Positions 17,032 through 25,326 of a stretch of DNA of 64,000 nucleotides are shown here, in pieces. This DNA comes from Corynebacterium glyciniphilum AJ 3170 (GTDB taxonomy: Bacteria; Actinomycetota; Actinomycetes; Mycobacteriales; Mycobacteriaceae). The position numbers were made by a program, and so were the translations under genes. The stretch spans positions 124,001 through 188,000 of the forward strand of contig NZ_VDYZ01000004.1 in assembly GCF_007673095.1 (NCBI RefSeq), written 5' to 3'. The notes below the pieces were generated by a model that was given only the letters and a program-made list of their open reading frames with translations, was not told where the DNA came from and did no database searches. How positions within the stretch are numbered: the first letter of the stretch is position 1; each line of letters opens with the position of its first letter.

Positions 17032-18783
17032 CTAACTGGCCTCAGGCGAGGCCGTTCCCTGGGCCGTTCCCTGGGCCGTTCCCTGGGCCATCTCCCGGCC
17101 CGCGACATACCCGAACGTCAGCGCCGGCCCCAGGTTGATGCCACCGGCAGGGTAGAACCCGCCCATGATCGACGCCCGGTCGTTGCCGGCGGTGTACAGG
17201 CCGGCGATCGGGGAACCGTCCTCGCCGAGTACCCTGGCACGACCGTCGGCGGAGATACCGGCGAAAGTGCCGAAGCTGCCGGGCAGAACCTTCACCGCGT
17301 AGAACGGCCCCTTCTCCAGTGGAGCCAGTGCCGGGTTCGGGCCGACCTTCGGGTCACCGCCGTAGCGGTTGAACTCCGTTTCGCCCCGGTGGAACTCCGG
17401 GTCCTCACCACGACGGGAATTGTCATTGAACTCGGCCACGGTGGTCTCCAAGCCGTCCGGGTCGATACCGCACTTCTCCGCGAGTTCGCGCAGCGTCCGG
17501 CCCTTCACCAGGTAGCCGTTGCGGATGTACGGGAACAGCGGCACAGGGAACGGTTTCGCCATGCCCAGGGGGTAGCGACGCACGAACGTGGAGTCGGCGA
17601 TCTGCCAGGACTGCACCGGCTCGCCCTCCGGGGCGGCGTTGATCATGCCGTCGACGTAGTCGTAGTAGCCGTTGGCCTCGTTGACGAAGCGTCGACCGGT
17701 CGACACCACACCGATCGACCCGGGCTTGGCACGGTCCATGATGTGGGGGAACGTACCGACCTTCCCGTTGAGGTACGGGACCTCGGACACCGGGCACCAT
17801 GCCGCCGGGGCCTTCAGGTCCGTCGTCGTGGCCGCACCGACGGCCTGTGCCATCCGCAGACCGTCACCGGTGGACTCCTTCGGCGCCAACGTCCAGTGCT
17901 CCTGGCCGGTGGGGGTACGGGGGAACAAGTCGCGGCGCAGCTCGACGTCCGACGGGAAACCACCGGTCGCCAACACCACCCCGCGTGCGGCCGTGAGCTC
18001 GCGGGTGCCGTCCGGCCCGACGACAGTCACACCGGTGACCCGCCCGGACGCGTCGGTGACCAGCTCGTGGGCGGCGGTGCCCGTCAACAGGTCGACACCG
18101 AGCTCGTCGGCGGACGCGGCGAGTCGACCGATCATCGCCGCACCGTTGACCATCTGCATGTTGCGACGGTGCACCACCACGTCCCAGACGTGCACCAGCA
18201 CGCGCCGGGCGGCGTGAACCCACCCGCGCACGTCCCCACGGGACGCGGAGAGGAACTTCTTCAGGTCCGGTCCCGCCATGATGCCCATCCCCAGGAAGGA
18301 TGTCTCGTAGAGCTGGTGACGCAGTTTCGCCCGCACTTCCGGACGCACCTTGCGTCCGTTGAAGGGTGTCGGCCCCACCGACCGGTGACCGGTCCCAGCG
18401 CCGGGCAGGTCGCCGTAGATGTCCTTGATCGCGGCACCGGGGGTGAACTGCAGCTTCGTCCTGGTGTGGAAGAAGTCCACCATCTCGGGCGCGGCGTCGA
18501 GGAAGGCGTCGATGTTGTCGTCCTGGTAGTAGTCGCCGATGACAGAGCGCAGGTAGGTGCGGAACTCCTCGGTGTCCTCGACGACACCGTCGCGTCGGGC
18601 GAAGCTGGTTCCCGGTGTCCAGGCCCAGCCACCGGACCAAGTGGTGGCACCGCCGAGCACGTCGGCTTTCTCCACCACTGCGACGGACAGTCCGCGGTGT
18701 GCGGCGGTCACTGCGGCGGAGAGTCCACCGGCGCCGGAGCCGATCACGATGGTGTCGTAGGCAGTCGTGGGTTTTTCGGTCAT
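17032..18783 (-). CDS. FAD-dependent KstD-like dehydrogenase (desaturase) 1
   Basis: 583-residue flavoprotein of the fumarate reductase/3-ketosteroid delta1-dehydrogenase superfamily. The N-terminus carries [16 protein letters not shown] (FAD) and the C-terminus YPAGGINLGPALTFGY (Tyr544-Pro...Gly548), which matches the KstD active-site segment where a Tyr and a Gly backbone polarise a 3-keto group. It should introduce a double bond next to a ring ketone. The C-terminal tail is AQGTAQGTAQGT from three 12-bp repeats (17051-17086). It is coupled to the TIM-barrel gene upstream (ATGA) and to LctP downstream. A true steroid substrate is unlikely because no steroid genes are near; an oxocyclohexane carboxylate is my guess. 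Confidence 0.8.
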   Translation of the reverse strand: MTEKPTTAYDTIVIGSGAGGLSAAVTAAHRGLSVAVVEKADVLGGATTWSGGWAWTPGTSFARRDGVVEDTEEFRTYLRSVIGDYYQDDNIDAFLDAAPEMVDFFHTRTKLQFTPGAAIKDIYGDLPGAGTGHRSVGPTPFNGRKVRPEVRAKLRHQLYETSFLGMGIMAGPDLKKFLSASRGDVRGWVHAARRVLVHVWDVVVHRRNMQMVNGAAMIGRLAASADELGVDLLTGTAAHELVTDASGRVTGVTVVGPDGTRELTAARGVVLATGGFPSDVELRRDLFPRTPTGQEHWTLAPKESTGDGLRMAQAVGAATTTDLKAPAAWCPVSEVPYLNGKVGTFPHIMDRAKPGSIGVVSTGRRFVNEANGYYDYVDGMINAAPEGEPVQSWQIADSTFVRRYPLGMAKPFPVPLFPYIRNGYLVKGRTLRELAEKCGIDPDGLETTVAEFNDNSRRGEDPEFHRGETEFNRYGGDPKVGPNPALAPLEKGPFYAVKVLPGSFGTFAGISADGRARVLGEDGSPIAGLYTAGNDRASIMGGFYPAGGINLGPALTFGYVAGREMAQGTAQGTAQGTASPEAS

Positions 18784-19619
18784 GAGGTCTGTCCTCCGGT
18801 CAGGGTTGTCGTGCTGTCGAGCAGGTGGGTGGTTGTGTCGTGCAGGTGGCGGATCCAGTCGGCGGCTCCGCGGCGGGTGATCTCGTCGGTGTTCGGGACC
18901 TCCACGCTGACCGGGAGGCCGTCCGGTAGCGGGCGGAGGTACTGTGCCAGGTCCTGGTCGCCGTCACCCGGTGCCAGACGCACCGCGCGCGACTCTTCGA
19001 CGAGGCCTGCCACAGACGTCGGCGCCGTGGCGGGGCTGTCACACAGCTGCACCATGTCGACGAGGTCAGCGATGTCGGCAAGCTCGTCGCCGCTGGCGTG
19101 GAAGCGTGCCATGTGCAGGGTGTCGGCCAGGACGCGCGCGCCGGTGTCCCGGGCGATCGCTGCCGCGGCGGGGAGGGAGCGCACACTGCGGTAGGAGATC
19201 GGTTCCAGCGCGGGGACCACCCCGTAGGCGGCGGCGTCCTGGACCAGGGTGCCGAGGGTCTCGGTGAGCCGCGACAGGTCCTCGTCGCCGGCGGCGACGG
19301 TGAACCGGGTCGCGCCGAGTGCCTGGGAAGCCTCCAGGGCAGGCAACCAGGTGTCGCGGCCGGTGTCGGCGTCGATGCGCAGGAACTCTGTGTCGACCAC
19401 CGACAGCCCGGTCTCCGAGAGTGCGGTCAGGGTGTCGGCCAGCAGCGGTGACCCCGGCGACAGGTCGTAGGACGGTTCCTCGGCGGTGACGGCGAGGACG
19501 CGCAGGCCGACGAAGTCGAAGCCGGCGTCGGCGGCCAGCCGGACCAGGCGGTCCGGGGACACGGACAGTGCCGTCAGCGGTGCAAGTCCGATTCTCCTGT
19601 TCACTGCGGTGCTGCTCAT
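18780..19619 (-). CDS. Sugar-phosphate isomerase/dehydroshikimate dehydratase-like TIM-barrel enzyme
   Basis: 279-residue AP-endonuclease-2-type TIM barrel. The predicted metal ligands are Glu139 (PALEPISY), Asp166 (LADTLHM), Gln191 (VQLCDS) and Glu240 (SVEVPN), the same E-D-Q-E set and nearly the same spacing as the QsuB dehydratase domain in this window. It may dehydrate or isomerise a hydroxylated ring ketone. ATGA overlaps join it to both neighbours, the Gfo/Idh dehydrogenase upstream and the flavin desaturase downstream, so the three steps probably form one route. The exact substrate cannot be told from sequence. Confidence 0.78.
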   Translation of the reverse strand: MSSTAVNRRIGLAPLTALSVSPDRLVRLAADAGFDFVGLRVLAVTAEEPSYDLSPGSPLLADTLTALSETGLSVVDTEFLRIDADTGRDTWLPALEASQALGATRFTVAAGDEDLSRLTETLGTLVQDAAAYGVVPALEPISYRSVRSLPAAAAIARDTGARVLADTLHMARFHASGDELADIADLVDMVQLCDSPATAPTSVAGLVEESRAVRLAPGDGDQDLAQYLRPLPDGLPVSVEVPNTDEITRRGAADWIRHLHDTTTHLLDSTTTLTGGQTS

Positions 19620-20701
19620 GCGGTCACCTCCTGTCCCAGTGCCACCGGTGCACCGGTCCGGGAGGATTCGTAGATGCCGAGCAGGACGGCCAGGGCACGG
19701 GTGGCGTCGTGCCCGGTCACTTCCGGCTCGTGTCCCTCGCGTACGGCGTCGACGAAATCGGCGACCTGGGCGGTGTGGTGGGGGATCAGCGCGCCGTTGA
19801 TCGTGCCCAGGTCTGCGTTGGCCACCAGGTCGGACGGGTACTCCGGGGTGGTGCTCACGGTACCGCCCTCGGCACGCAGGACGGCGCGGCCGTCGGTGCC
19901 CTCGGGGAACTCGAGGATCGCCCTCGTAGCACCGGAAGAGGCGGTGACCTGCACCCGCGCGCCGAGTGCGGTGTCTGCTGCGGTCGTGGCGTTGATCGTG
20001 GCCAGGGCACCAGAGGCGAACGTCACCGTGGCTACGGCGGTGTCCTCGACCTCGATGTCGTGGGTGAAGGTGGCGATCTTGCCTGACACCTCCACGGGGT
20101 CGCCGAGCATCCAGATCAGCAGGTCGATGTAGTGGATCGCCTGCGTCATCAGCACACCTCCGCCGTCACTGGCCCAGGTGCCGCGCCAGGGCGTGGCGGA
20201 GTAGTAGCCGGGGTCCCGGTGCAGCAGGACGGTGCACTGGCCGAGAATCGGTTCGCCGAGTCGGCCAGGGACGAGGTCCGCCTTCATCTGGCGGGCATCC
20301 GGCCAGAACCGACGCTGGAACAGGACGCCCAGGCGGACGTCGGCTGCGTCGCACGCGGCGGTCATCCGACGGGCGGAGTCCAGATCCACGGCGATGGGCT
20401 TCTCACACAGCACGTGGACACCGGCTGCTGCGGCGGCGAGGACGACCTCCTCGTGGGTGGGGTGCGGGGTGCACACCGAGATGATGTCGACCCCGGTCGC
20501 GAGCAGGTCCTCGACACTGCTGACGGCGTGGGCGACCCCGTACTTCTCCGCGGTGTCCCTGGCGCGGTCCGGGTCGATGTCGCAGACGACCGTGACGACG
20601 GCTCCTTCAGCGGCGGCGAAGGCCTCGAGGTGGTTGCGGGAGATGGCTCCGCAGCCGACGATGCCGACTCTGAGGTTGTTGGGGACAGTGGACGATGACA
20701 T
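19616..20701 (-). CDS. Gfo/Idh/MocA-family NAD(P)-dependent dehydrogenase
   Basis: 361 residues. The Rossmann motif GIVGCGAISRNHLEA and CDIDPDRA (Asp after strand 2, favouring NAD) are followed by the family motif CEKPIAVD and the catalytic-region segment GGGVLMTQAIHYIDLL. Family members oxidise secondary alcohols of sugars, inositols and related rings to ketones. Coupled to the TIM-barrel gene by ATGA, it could supply the ring ketone that the KstD-like enzyme needs. It lies 22 bases after the MHS transporter gene with AGAGAG upstream of its ATG. Confidence 0.85.
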   Translation of the reverse strand: MSSSTVPNNLRVGIVGCGAISRNHLEAFAAAEGAVVTVVCDIDPDRARDTAEKYGVAHAVSSVEDLLATGVDIISVCTPHPTHEEVVLAAAAAGVHVLCEKPIAVDLDSARRMTAACDAADVRLGVLFQRRFWPDARQMKADLVPGRLGEPILGQCTVLLHRDPGYYSATPWRGTWASDGGGVLMTQAIHYIDLLIWMLGDPVEVSGKIATFTHDIEVEDTAVATVTFASGALATINATTAADTALGARVQVTASSGATRAILEFPEGTDGRAVLRAEGGTVSTTPEYPSDLVANADLGTINGALIPHHTAQVADFVDAVREGHEPEVTGHDATRALAVLLGIYESSRTGAPVALGQEVTA

Positions 20702-20723
20702 GGTGAATACTCTCTCTCGTTGG

Positions 20724-22196
20724 TTAGGGGGCGCTACTGGGAAGGGGCTCCCGGGAACCGTCTTCCGGAGCGATGTCTGCGATGGCGCCGGGCTCGCGAG
20801 TCCCCGCAGCAGCGATCAGCGCTCGCTGATCGGCCCGGGTGTACTTCGGCGTGTTCTTCAGGCCCAGCTGGTCGAGGGGAGTGAAAGCCGTTTCACGGCA
20901 GGTCATGATGACCGCCACACTGACGGCGACGCAGACCGCGATGAAGGTCGCCACCGCCTGCCAGCCGGTCCAGGCATAGATTGCGGTGTTGATGGCAGGC
21001 ACGAAACCGACGATCACCAGACCGAGCTGGTTGCCCATGGCCATTCCGGTGTAGCGCACGGGGGCAGCGAACATCTCCGGGAAGAAGATCGTCCACGTCG
21101 CATTCCAGCAGGAGTAGAAGAGCCCCTGGTTGAGGATGCAGATGGCGAACATCAACGCGATATGCCCGTCGTTGATCGCCATGAAGTACAGGTAGGTTGT
21201 GATCACGGAGCCGATCGCGCCGATAAAGAGGACGGGCTTTCGCCCGATCTGATCGGACACCCAGGCGAGGAACGGAATGAAGGCGATGGAGACCGCCAGT
21301 GCCACCGTGTTGATGGTCACCATCGTGGGGCGTTCGATGCCGGCATGCTCAGTGGCGTAGCTCAGCGCGTAGACGTTGAAGGTGGTCTGGATGACCGAGT
21401 AGAGCGTGATCATGACGATCTTGATGACGTCCACACCCTGTGTCTTGAGCACGGCCATCGCAGGCAGCTCACTGACTGTGCTGGAATCCTCACCGATCTT
21501 CTCCTCGGCGGTGGCGACGGCGTCGGGCTCCTCCAGTCGTGTACGCACGAAGTACGCGACCAGCAGGACCACAGCGGACAGCAGGAACGGGATCCGCCAG
21601 CCCCAGCTCATCAGCTGTTCCTCGGGGAGCGCGAGGAAGGGGAGGAAGACCAGCCCCGCCAGCACATTGCCGATGGAGCAGCCCGCCATCACGGAACTGG
21701 TGAAGAACGCTCGGCGCCCCTCGGGGGAGTGTTCCATGGTCATCGTCGAGGCGCCTGCAGACTCCGCACCCGCAGAGAAACCCTGGGCGATGCGGCAGAT
21801 CAGCAGGAGGACGGTGGCCCAGATGCCGATGGACTCGTATGTCGGCAACAGACCGATCGACACGGACGCGAGGCCCATGATGACCAGCGTGACCATCAAG
21901 GCGGTACGACGACTGATCCGGTCGCCGATGTGCCCCATGATCAGACCTCCGAAGGGACGTGCCACATAGGCCACACCGAAGGAGGCCAGGGACGCGATCG
22001 TGGCGACGACGGGATCGCCCTGAGGGAAGAACAGCTGGTTGAACAGCAGTGCGGATGCCGTCCCGTAGATGACGAAGTCGTAGTACTCAAGCGTGGAACC
22101 GAGCAGGGAGGCCATGGCGGCCTTCTTCGGACTCTTCTCCCGGTGCGGTTGCTCCCGCTCGGCATTCGTGGCAGTTGATGTCACGGTGCTCTCCAT
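20724..22196 (-). CDS. MHS-family MFS transporter, first gene of the putative hydroaromatic operon
   Basis: 490-residue MFS permease of the metabolite:H+ symporter group with 12 predicted helices: STLEYYDFVIYGTASALL in helix 1 and GDRISRRTAL after helix 2. It resembles the transporter at 8563-10011 but lacks the charged central insert. It begins the minus-strand run transporter, Gfo/Idh, TIM barrel, flavin desaturase, LctP and possibly pcaO, and is preceded by a promoter with a conserved palindrome. Substrate unknown; a hydroaromatic acid is likely from context. Confidence 0.85.
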   Translation of the reverse strand: MESTVTSTATNAEREQPHREKSPKKAAMASLLGSTLEYYDFVIYGTASALLFNQLFFPQGDPVVATIASLASFGVAYVARPFGGLIMGHIGDRISRRTALMVTLVIMGLASVSIGLLPTYESIGIWATVLLLICRIAQGFSAGAESAGASTMTMEHSPEGRRAFFTSSVMAGCSIGNVLAGLVFLPFLALPEEQLMSWGWRIPFLLSAVVLLVAYFVRTRLEEPDAVATAEEKIGEDSSTVSELPAMAVLKTQGVDVIKIVMITLYSVIQTTFNVYALSYATEHAGIERPTMVTINTVALAVSIAFIPFLAWVSDQIGRKPVLFIGAIGSVITTYLYFMAINDGHIALMFAICILNQGLFYSCWNATWTIFFPEMFAAPVRYTGMAMGNQLGLVIVGFVPAINTAIYAWTGWQAVATFIAVCVAVSVAVIMTCRETAFTPLDQLGLKNTPKYTRADQRALIAAAGTREPGAIADIAPEDGSREPLPSSAP

Positions 22197-22255
22197 TCTG
22201 GGTCTGATGTCAGCGGTGCTCTATGACGTGGAACACACTGCGTTGGACACTGTGA

Positions 22256-22304
22256 ACCGTATTTCCACGGAGCGTGGCTGCCGACCGCTTCCCGTTGAAC
22301 GGGA
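22256..22304 (-). promoter_or_regulatory. Promoter and palindromic operator of the hydroaromatic operon
   Basis: TCCCGTTGAACGGGA (22290-22304) is a perfect 7-bp-arm palindrome. On the minus strand it stands 28 bases before a -10-like TACGGT (22256-22261). The same palindrome and a similar -10 with nearly the same spacing precede the second desaturase gene at 27761-27810. The adjacent IclR-type gene is the obvious candidate regulator. The operator is just past the iclR stop codon. Confidence 0.65.
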
Positions 22305-22318
22305 CGGCGGGGGGATGA

Positions 22319-23122
22319 TCAGGCCGACTTCTCAGCGGGCATCGGGGGGACTCCAGGGGTGGGACCGCAGGTGATTTCCTCGGAGAGTGTTCTGCCCGCA
22401 GAAGTAAGTGCGGAGAGGACCGCACTGTGGTCGCACCGGTCGGTACGGGCCACGACGCCGAGCGAGCACTGCACGGAGCCGTCGGAATGGTCGAAGCAGG
22501 GGACCGCGAAAGACGTGTTCTCGATGACCATGCCACCGACGATGTGCCCGTACCCCCGGCTCCTGATCTCGGTGAGGTCTGCGCGGACCCGTGCGGGGTC
22601 GAGCGGAGTCCCGGTTTCCTGGTCGCGGGGTGATCCGTCCAGTACACGCCGGATGATCCTCTCTCCGGCGAAAGCCAACATCGTCAGTCCGGTGGAGTTG
22701 TTGTGGATCGGCAGTCGTGACGCATGACGGCTGAGGATCCGCAGCGGGTATGTGGCATCGAAGCGTTCCAGGGAGAGCACGCTGAGGGAATCGAAGTCAG
22801 GTACCGTGAGGCAGATATGGTGGTCGAAACGCGAATGCAGATCCTCAAGAAGCGGCTTCGCGATCCCTCTGAGCTGTTCCAGAGGGCTGCACCGTACCGA
22901 GGTCTCCCAGGAATGGTTACTGACGGACAGTGTGCTGTCGGGGTAGCGGTGCAGCATCCCCACCGACGTCATCTCGGTGACGAGACGGTGGGTGGTCGAC
23001 CGCGAGAGCCCGGTGGCCTCGGCGATCTGCGAGGCCGTCAACCGTGGCGTGTCCGCGTCGAAACACTCCAGGATCCTCATCGCCCGCTGGAGGACCGACT
23101 CACCCGATCGCGAGTTTGCCAT
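22319..23122 (-). CDS. IclR-family transcriptional regulator (second one in the locus)
   Basis: 267 residues: N-terminal winged HTH (about 10-70, ASQIAEATGLSRSTTHRLV) and a C-terminal effector-binding domain (about 80-250). It is different from PcaR at 25327-26124. The gene follows pcaD by 23 bases and ends just before the promoter of the transporter/dehydrogenase operon, so it is probably the local regulator of the hydroaromatic genes. A diverged copy of its last ~110 bases, continuing into the same operator, occurs upstream of the second flavin desaturase. Confidence 0.88.
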   Translation of the reverse strand: MANSRSGESVLQRAMRILECFDADTPRLTASQIAEATGLSRSTTHRLVTEMTSVGMLHRYPDSTLSVSNHSWETSVRCSPLEQLRGIAKPLLEDLHSRFDHHICLTVPDFDSLSVLSLERFDATYPLRILSRHASRLPIHNNSTGLTMLAFAGERIIRRVLDGSPRDQETGTPLDPARVRADLTEIRSRGYGHIVGGMVIENTSFAVPCFDHSDGSVQCSLGVVARTDRCDHSAVLSALTSAGRTLSEEITCGPTPGVPPMPAEKSA

Positions 23123-23145
23123 TCTGCTCTCCCCTCAGTCCGTCG

Positions 23146-23940
23146 TCACGATGCCAGGAACCCGCGGATCAGTCCGTTGACGGTCTCGGGCTGCTCCAGG
23201 TTCGGCAGGTGCGCCGCCGGTGACAGGACCACGTAGGACGCCCCGTAGACACCGTCAGCGATCACCTTCACGGTCTCCGGTGCGGTGGACGGATCGTGCT
23301 CACCGGCGATGACCAGTGTCGGCACGGTGATCTCGCCGAGACGGGAGGTGAAGTCCCACCGGGAGAGGGCGTCGCAGCAGGCTGCGTAGCCTTCGTCCGG
23401 GGTGGCGGCGATCATGTCGCGGAAGTGGTCCGTCGTCGCGGGGTTCTGCTCGCGGAAACCGGGGGAGAACCACCGGGCGATGACCGCGTCGGCGAGTGCG
23501 GAGACACTCTCGGTACGGGCGGTCTGGGCCCGGTCGACCCACCCCGAGGGCTCCCCGAACTTGGCGGCGGTGCAGATGAACACCGCGCCGTCCACCCGGT
23601 CACTGGTGGCCGCGAGATACTGTGCGACCGCTCCGCCGAGGGAGAGTCCGACCACGGTGAACCGGCCGACCCCCAGTCCATCGAGCGTGTGCAGGACGTC
23701 CGCGGCGAGATCCGGCACAGTCGGGCTGGCGTCGTCGGCCGGTGTCATCGGTGACCGCCCGTGCCCGCGGTGGTCCAGTGCGATGACCCGCCGACCCGTG
23801 CTGAGGCCGTCGAGCTGGGGCAACCACATCTCGGTGGTTGAGCCGAGCGAGCCGAGCAACACCACGGTGTCGGCGTCGGTGGGACCGTAGGCGTCGGCGT
23901 GCAGGGTCAGGGGGGAGGTTCCAGGGTTCGCTGAGGTCAT
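23146..23940 (-). CDS. pcaD: 3-oxoadipate enol-lactonase
   Basis: Alpha/beta hydrolase of 264 residues that opens 3-oxoadipate enol-lactone to 3-oxoadipate. The nucleophile is Ser100 in VVGLSLGGAVAQ; GEHDPSTAPE supplies the acid and AAHLPNLEQPE the His (His244). SLGSTTEMWLPQL and DHRGHGRS are typical of PcaD. It is a stand-alone gene, not the pcaL-type fusion with pcaC, and sits in a pcaR-pcaF-pcaD order like that of C. glutamicum. Confidence 0.9.
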   Translation of the reverse strand: MTSANPGTSPLTLHADAYGPTDADTVVLLGSLGSTTEMWLPQLDGLSTGRRVIALDHRGHGRSPMTPADDASPTVPDLAADVLHTLDGLGVGRFTVVGLSLGGAVAQYLAATSDRVDGAVFICTAAKFGEPSGWVDRAQTARTESVSALADAVIARWFSPGFREQNPATTDHFRDMIAATPDEGYAACCDALSRWDFTSRLGEITVPTLVIAGEHDPSTAPETVKVIADGVYGASYVVLSPAAHLPNLEQPETVNGLIRGFLAS

Positions 23941-23994
23941 GAATCGGCTCCTTCGTACGTGTGGCAGTGGATACTGAGGGGACGCCCGTCAGGC

Positions 23995-25287
23995 TTACTC
24001 TGCTTCGAGGACGGCGGCCAGCCCCTGCCCACCACCGATACACATGGTGGCCAGTCCGCGCAGGGACGTGGAACTGTTGCCGCCGCTTTTAGTCTTGTCA
24101 CCGCGGCGGCGTAGCTCGTGGCAGAGGGTCACCAGCATCCGGGCGCCGGTGGCTCCGACCGGGTGGCCCAGCGAGATCCCGGAACCGTGTGGGTTCAGGC
24201 GAGGATCGTCGGCAGCCACACCCCACTCCTGCAGCACTGACAGCGCCTGTGCGGCGAAGGCCTCGTTGAGCTCGATGACGTCGAGGTCGTCGAGGGAGAT
24301 TCCGAGCCGGTCGAGCACGCGGGCGGTGGCCGGGACCGGACCGATGCCCATGGTCTCCGGGGCGACACCGGCCACGGCCCAACCGCTCAGCCGGGCGAAC
24401 GGCTCCAGGCCGAGTTCCTCGGCACGGGCACGGGTGGTGACGATCATGGCGGCGGCGCCGTCATTCTGGCCGGAGGCGTTGCCGGCGGTGACGGTGGCCT
24501 CGTCGTCCTGGCGGCCCATCACCGGACGCAGTCCGGCGAGCTTGTCGGTGGTGGTGCCCGGGCGCGGGTGCTCGTCGCGGTCGACGACGGTCTCCGGATC
24601 GCGGCGCCGCTTTCCGGGGACGGTTACCGGGACGATCTCGTCGGCGAAGAGCCCGTCGTCGATGGCTGCAACGGCGCGCCGGTGGGATTCGGTGGCCAGG
24701 GCGTCCTGCGCTTCGCGGGTGATGCCGTATTCACGTCGCAGGTTCTCGGCAGTCTCGATCATGCCGCCGGGGATGGGGTGGTTGCGTCCTCCGGCGGAGG
24801 CACGCCCCTCGGCGAGACGGTCGTGCAGGACCAGGTCACCGCCCTTGACACCCCAGCGGATGGAGCCGTCGACGGAGTATCCGGTGCGGCTCATCGACTC
24901 AGCGCCGCCGGCGATGATCAGGTCGGCGGCACCGGTGGCGACGTGGGCGGCGGCGGTGACCACGGCCTGCAGTCCGGAGCCGCAGCGTCGGTCGAGCTGC
25001 ATGCCGGGCACGCTGTCACCGAGTCCGGCGTCCAGGGCGACGACGCGTCCGAGTGCCGGTGCGGCGCCGTCGGGGGAGGCCTGGCCGAGGATGATGTCGT
25101 CGATGGAGTCGGCGGTCAGGCCGGTACGTTCGACGATGGCGTTGACGACGGTGGAGGCCAGGTCCTGGACGGGTACGTCGGTGAAGGCTCCGCCGTAGGC
25201 GCCGACGGGGGTGCGCAACGGGGAGCAGAGCACGACGTCGGTCGGGACGGGAGTTGAGGCGGGTGCGGAGGGGGTGGCGTCGTTCAT
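23995..25287 (-). CDS. pcaF: 3-oxoadipyl-CoA thiolase
   Basis: Last step of the beta-ketoadipate pathway: 3-oxoadipyl-CoA plus CoA to succinyl-CoA and acetyl-CoA. Active-site residues are Cys102 (LDRRCGSGLQAV), His375 (SLGHPVGATGAR) and Cys416 (LATMCIGGGQG). Between the last two there is an extra polar stretch of about 12 residues (RGDKTKSGGNSSTSLRG) where most thiolases have a short GGRYG-like turn. 430 residues including a Pro/Ala-rich N-terminal extension. 54 bases from pcaD and 39 from pcaR, likely one operon. Confidence 0.93.
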   Translation of the reverse strand: MNDATPSAPASTPVPTDVVLCSPLRTPVGAYGGAFTDVPVQDLASTVVNAIVERTGLTADSIDDIILGQASPDGAAPALGRVVALDAGLGDSVPGMQLDRRCGSGLQAVVTAAAHVATGAADLIIAGGAESMSRTGYSVDGSIRWGVKGGDLVLHDRLAEGRASAGGRNHPIPGGMIETAENLRREYGITREAQDALATESHRRAVAAIDDGLFADEIVPVTVPGKRRRDPETVVDRDEHPRPGTTTDKLAGLRPVMGRQDDEATVTAGNASGQNDGAAAMIVTTRARAEELGLEPFARLSGWAVAGVAPETMGIGPVPATARVLDRLGISLDDLDVIELNEAFAAQALSVLQEWGVAADDPRLNPHGSGISLGHPVGATGARMLVTLCHELRRRGDKTKSGGNSSTSLRGLATMCIGGGQGLAAVLEAE

Positions 25288-25326
25288 GTGTGGGTTCCTT
25301 AACTGTCGTGTGTCGGTGGAGGTGGC

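Noticed and set aside
17032..18783. Calling the flavoprotein a steroid dehydrogenase (kstD)
   Set aside because: Only the FAD and Tyr-Pro-Gly segments are shared; the context is aromatic-acid catabolism with no steroid genes.
16714..19194. 826-codon plus-strand frame antisense to the flavin desaturase and LctP genes
   Set aside because: High-GC antisense frame; composition is Arg/Gly-rich without domains, while the minus strand codes recognisable, tightly coupled enzymes.
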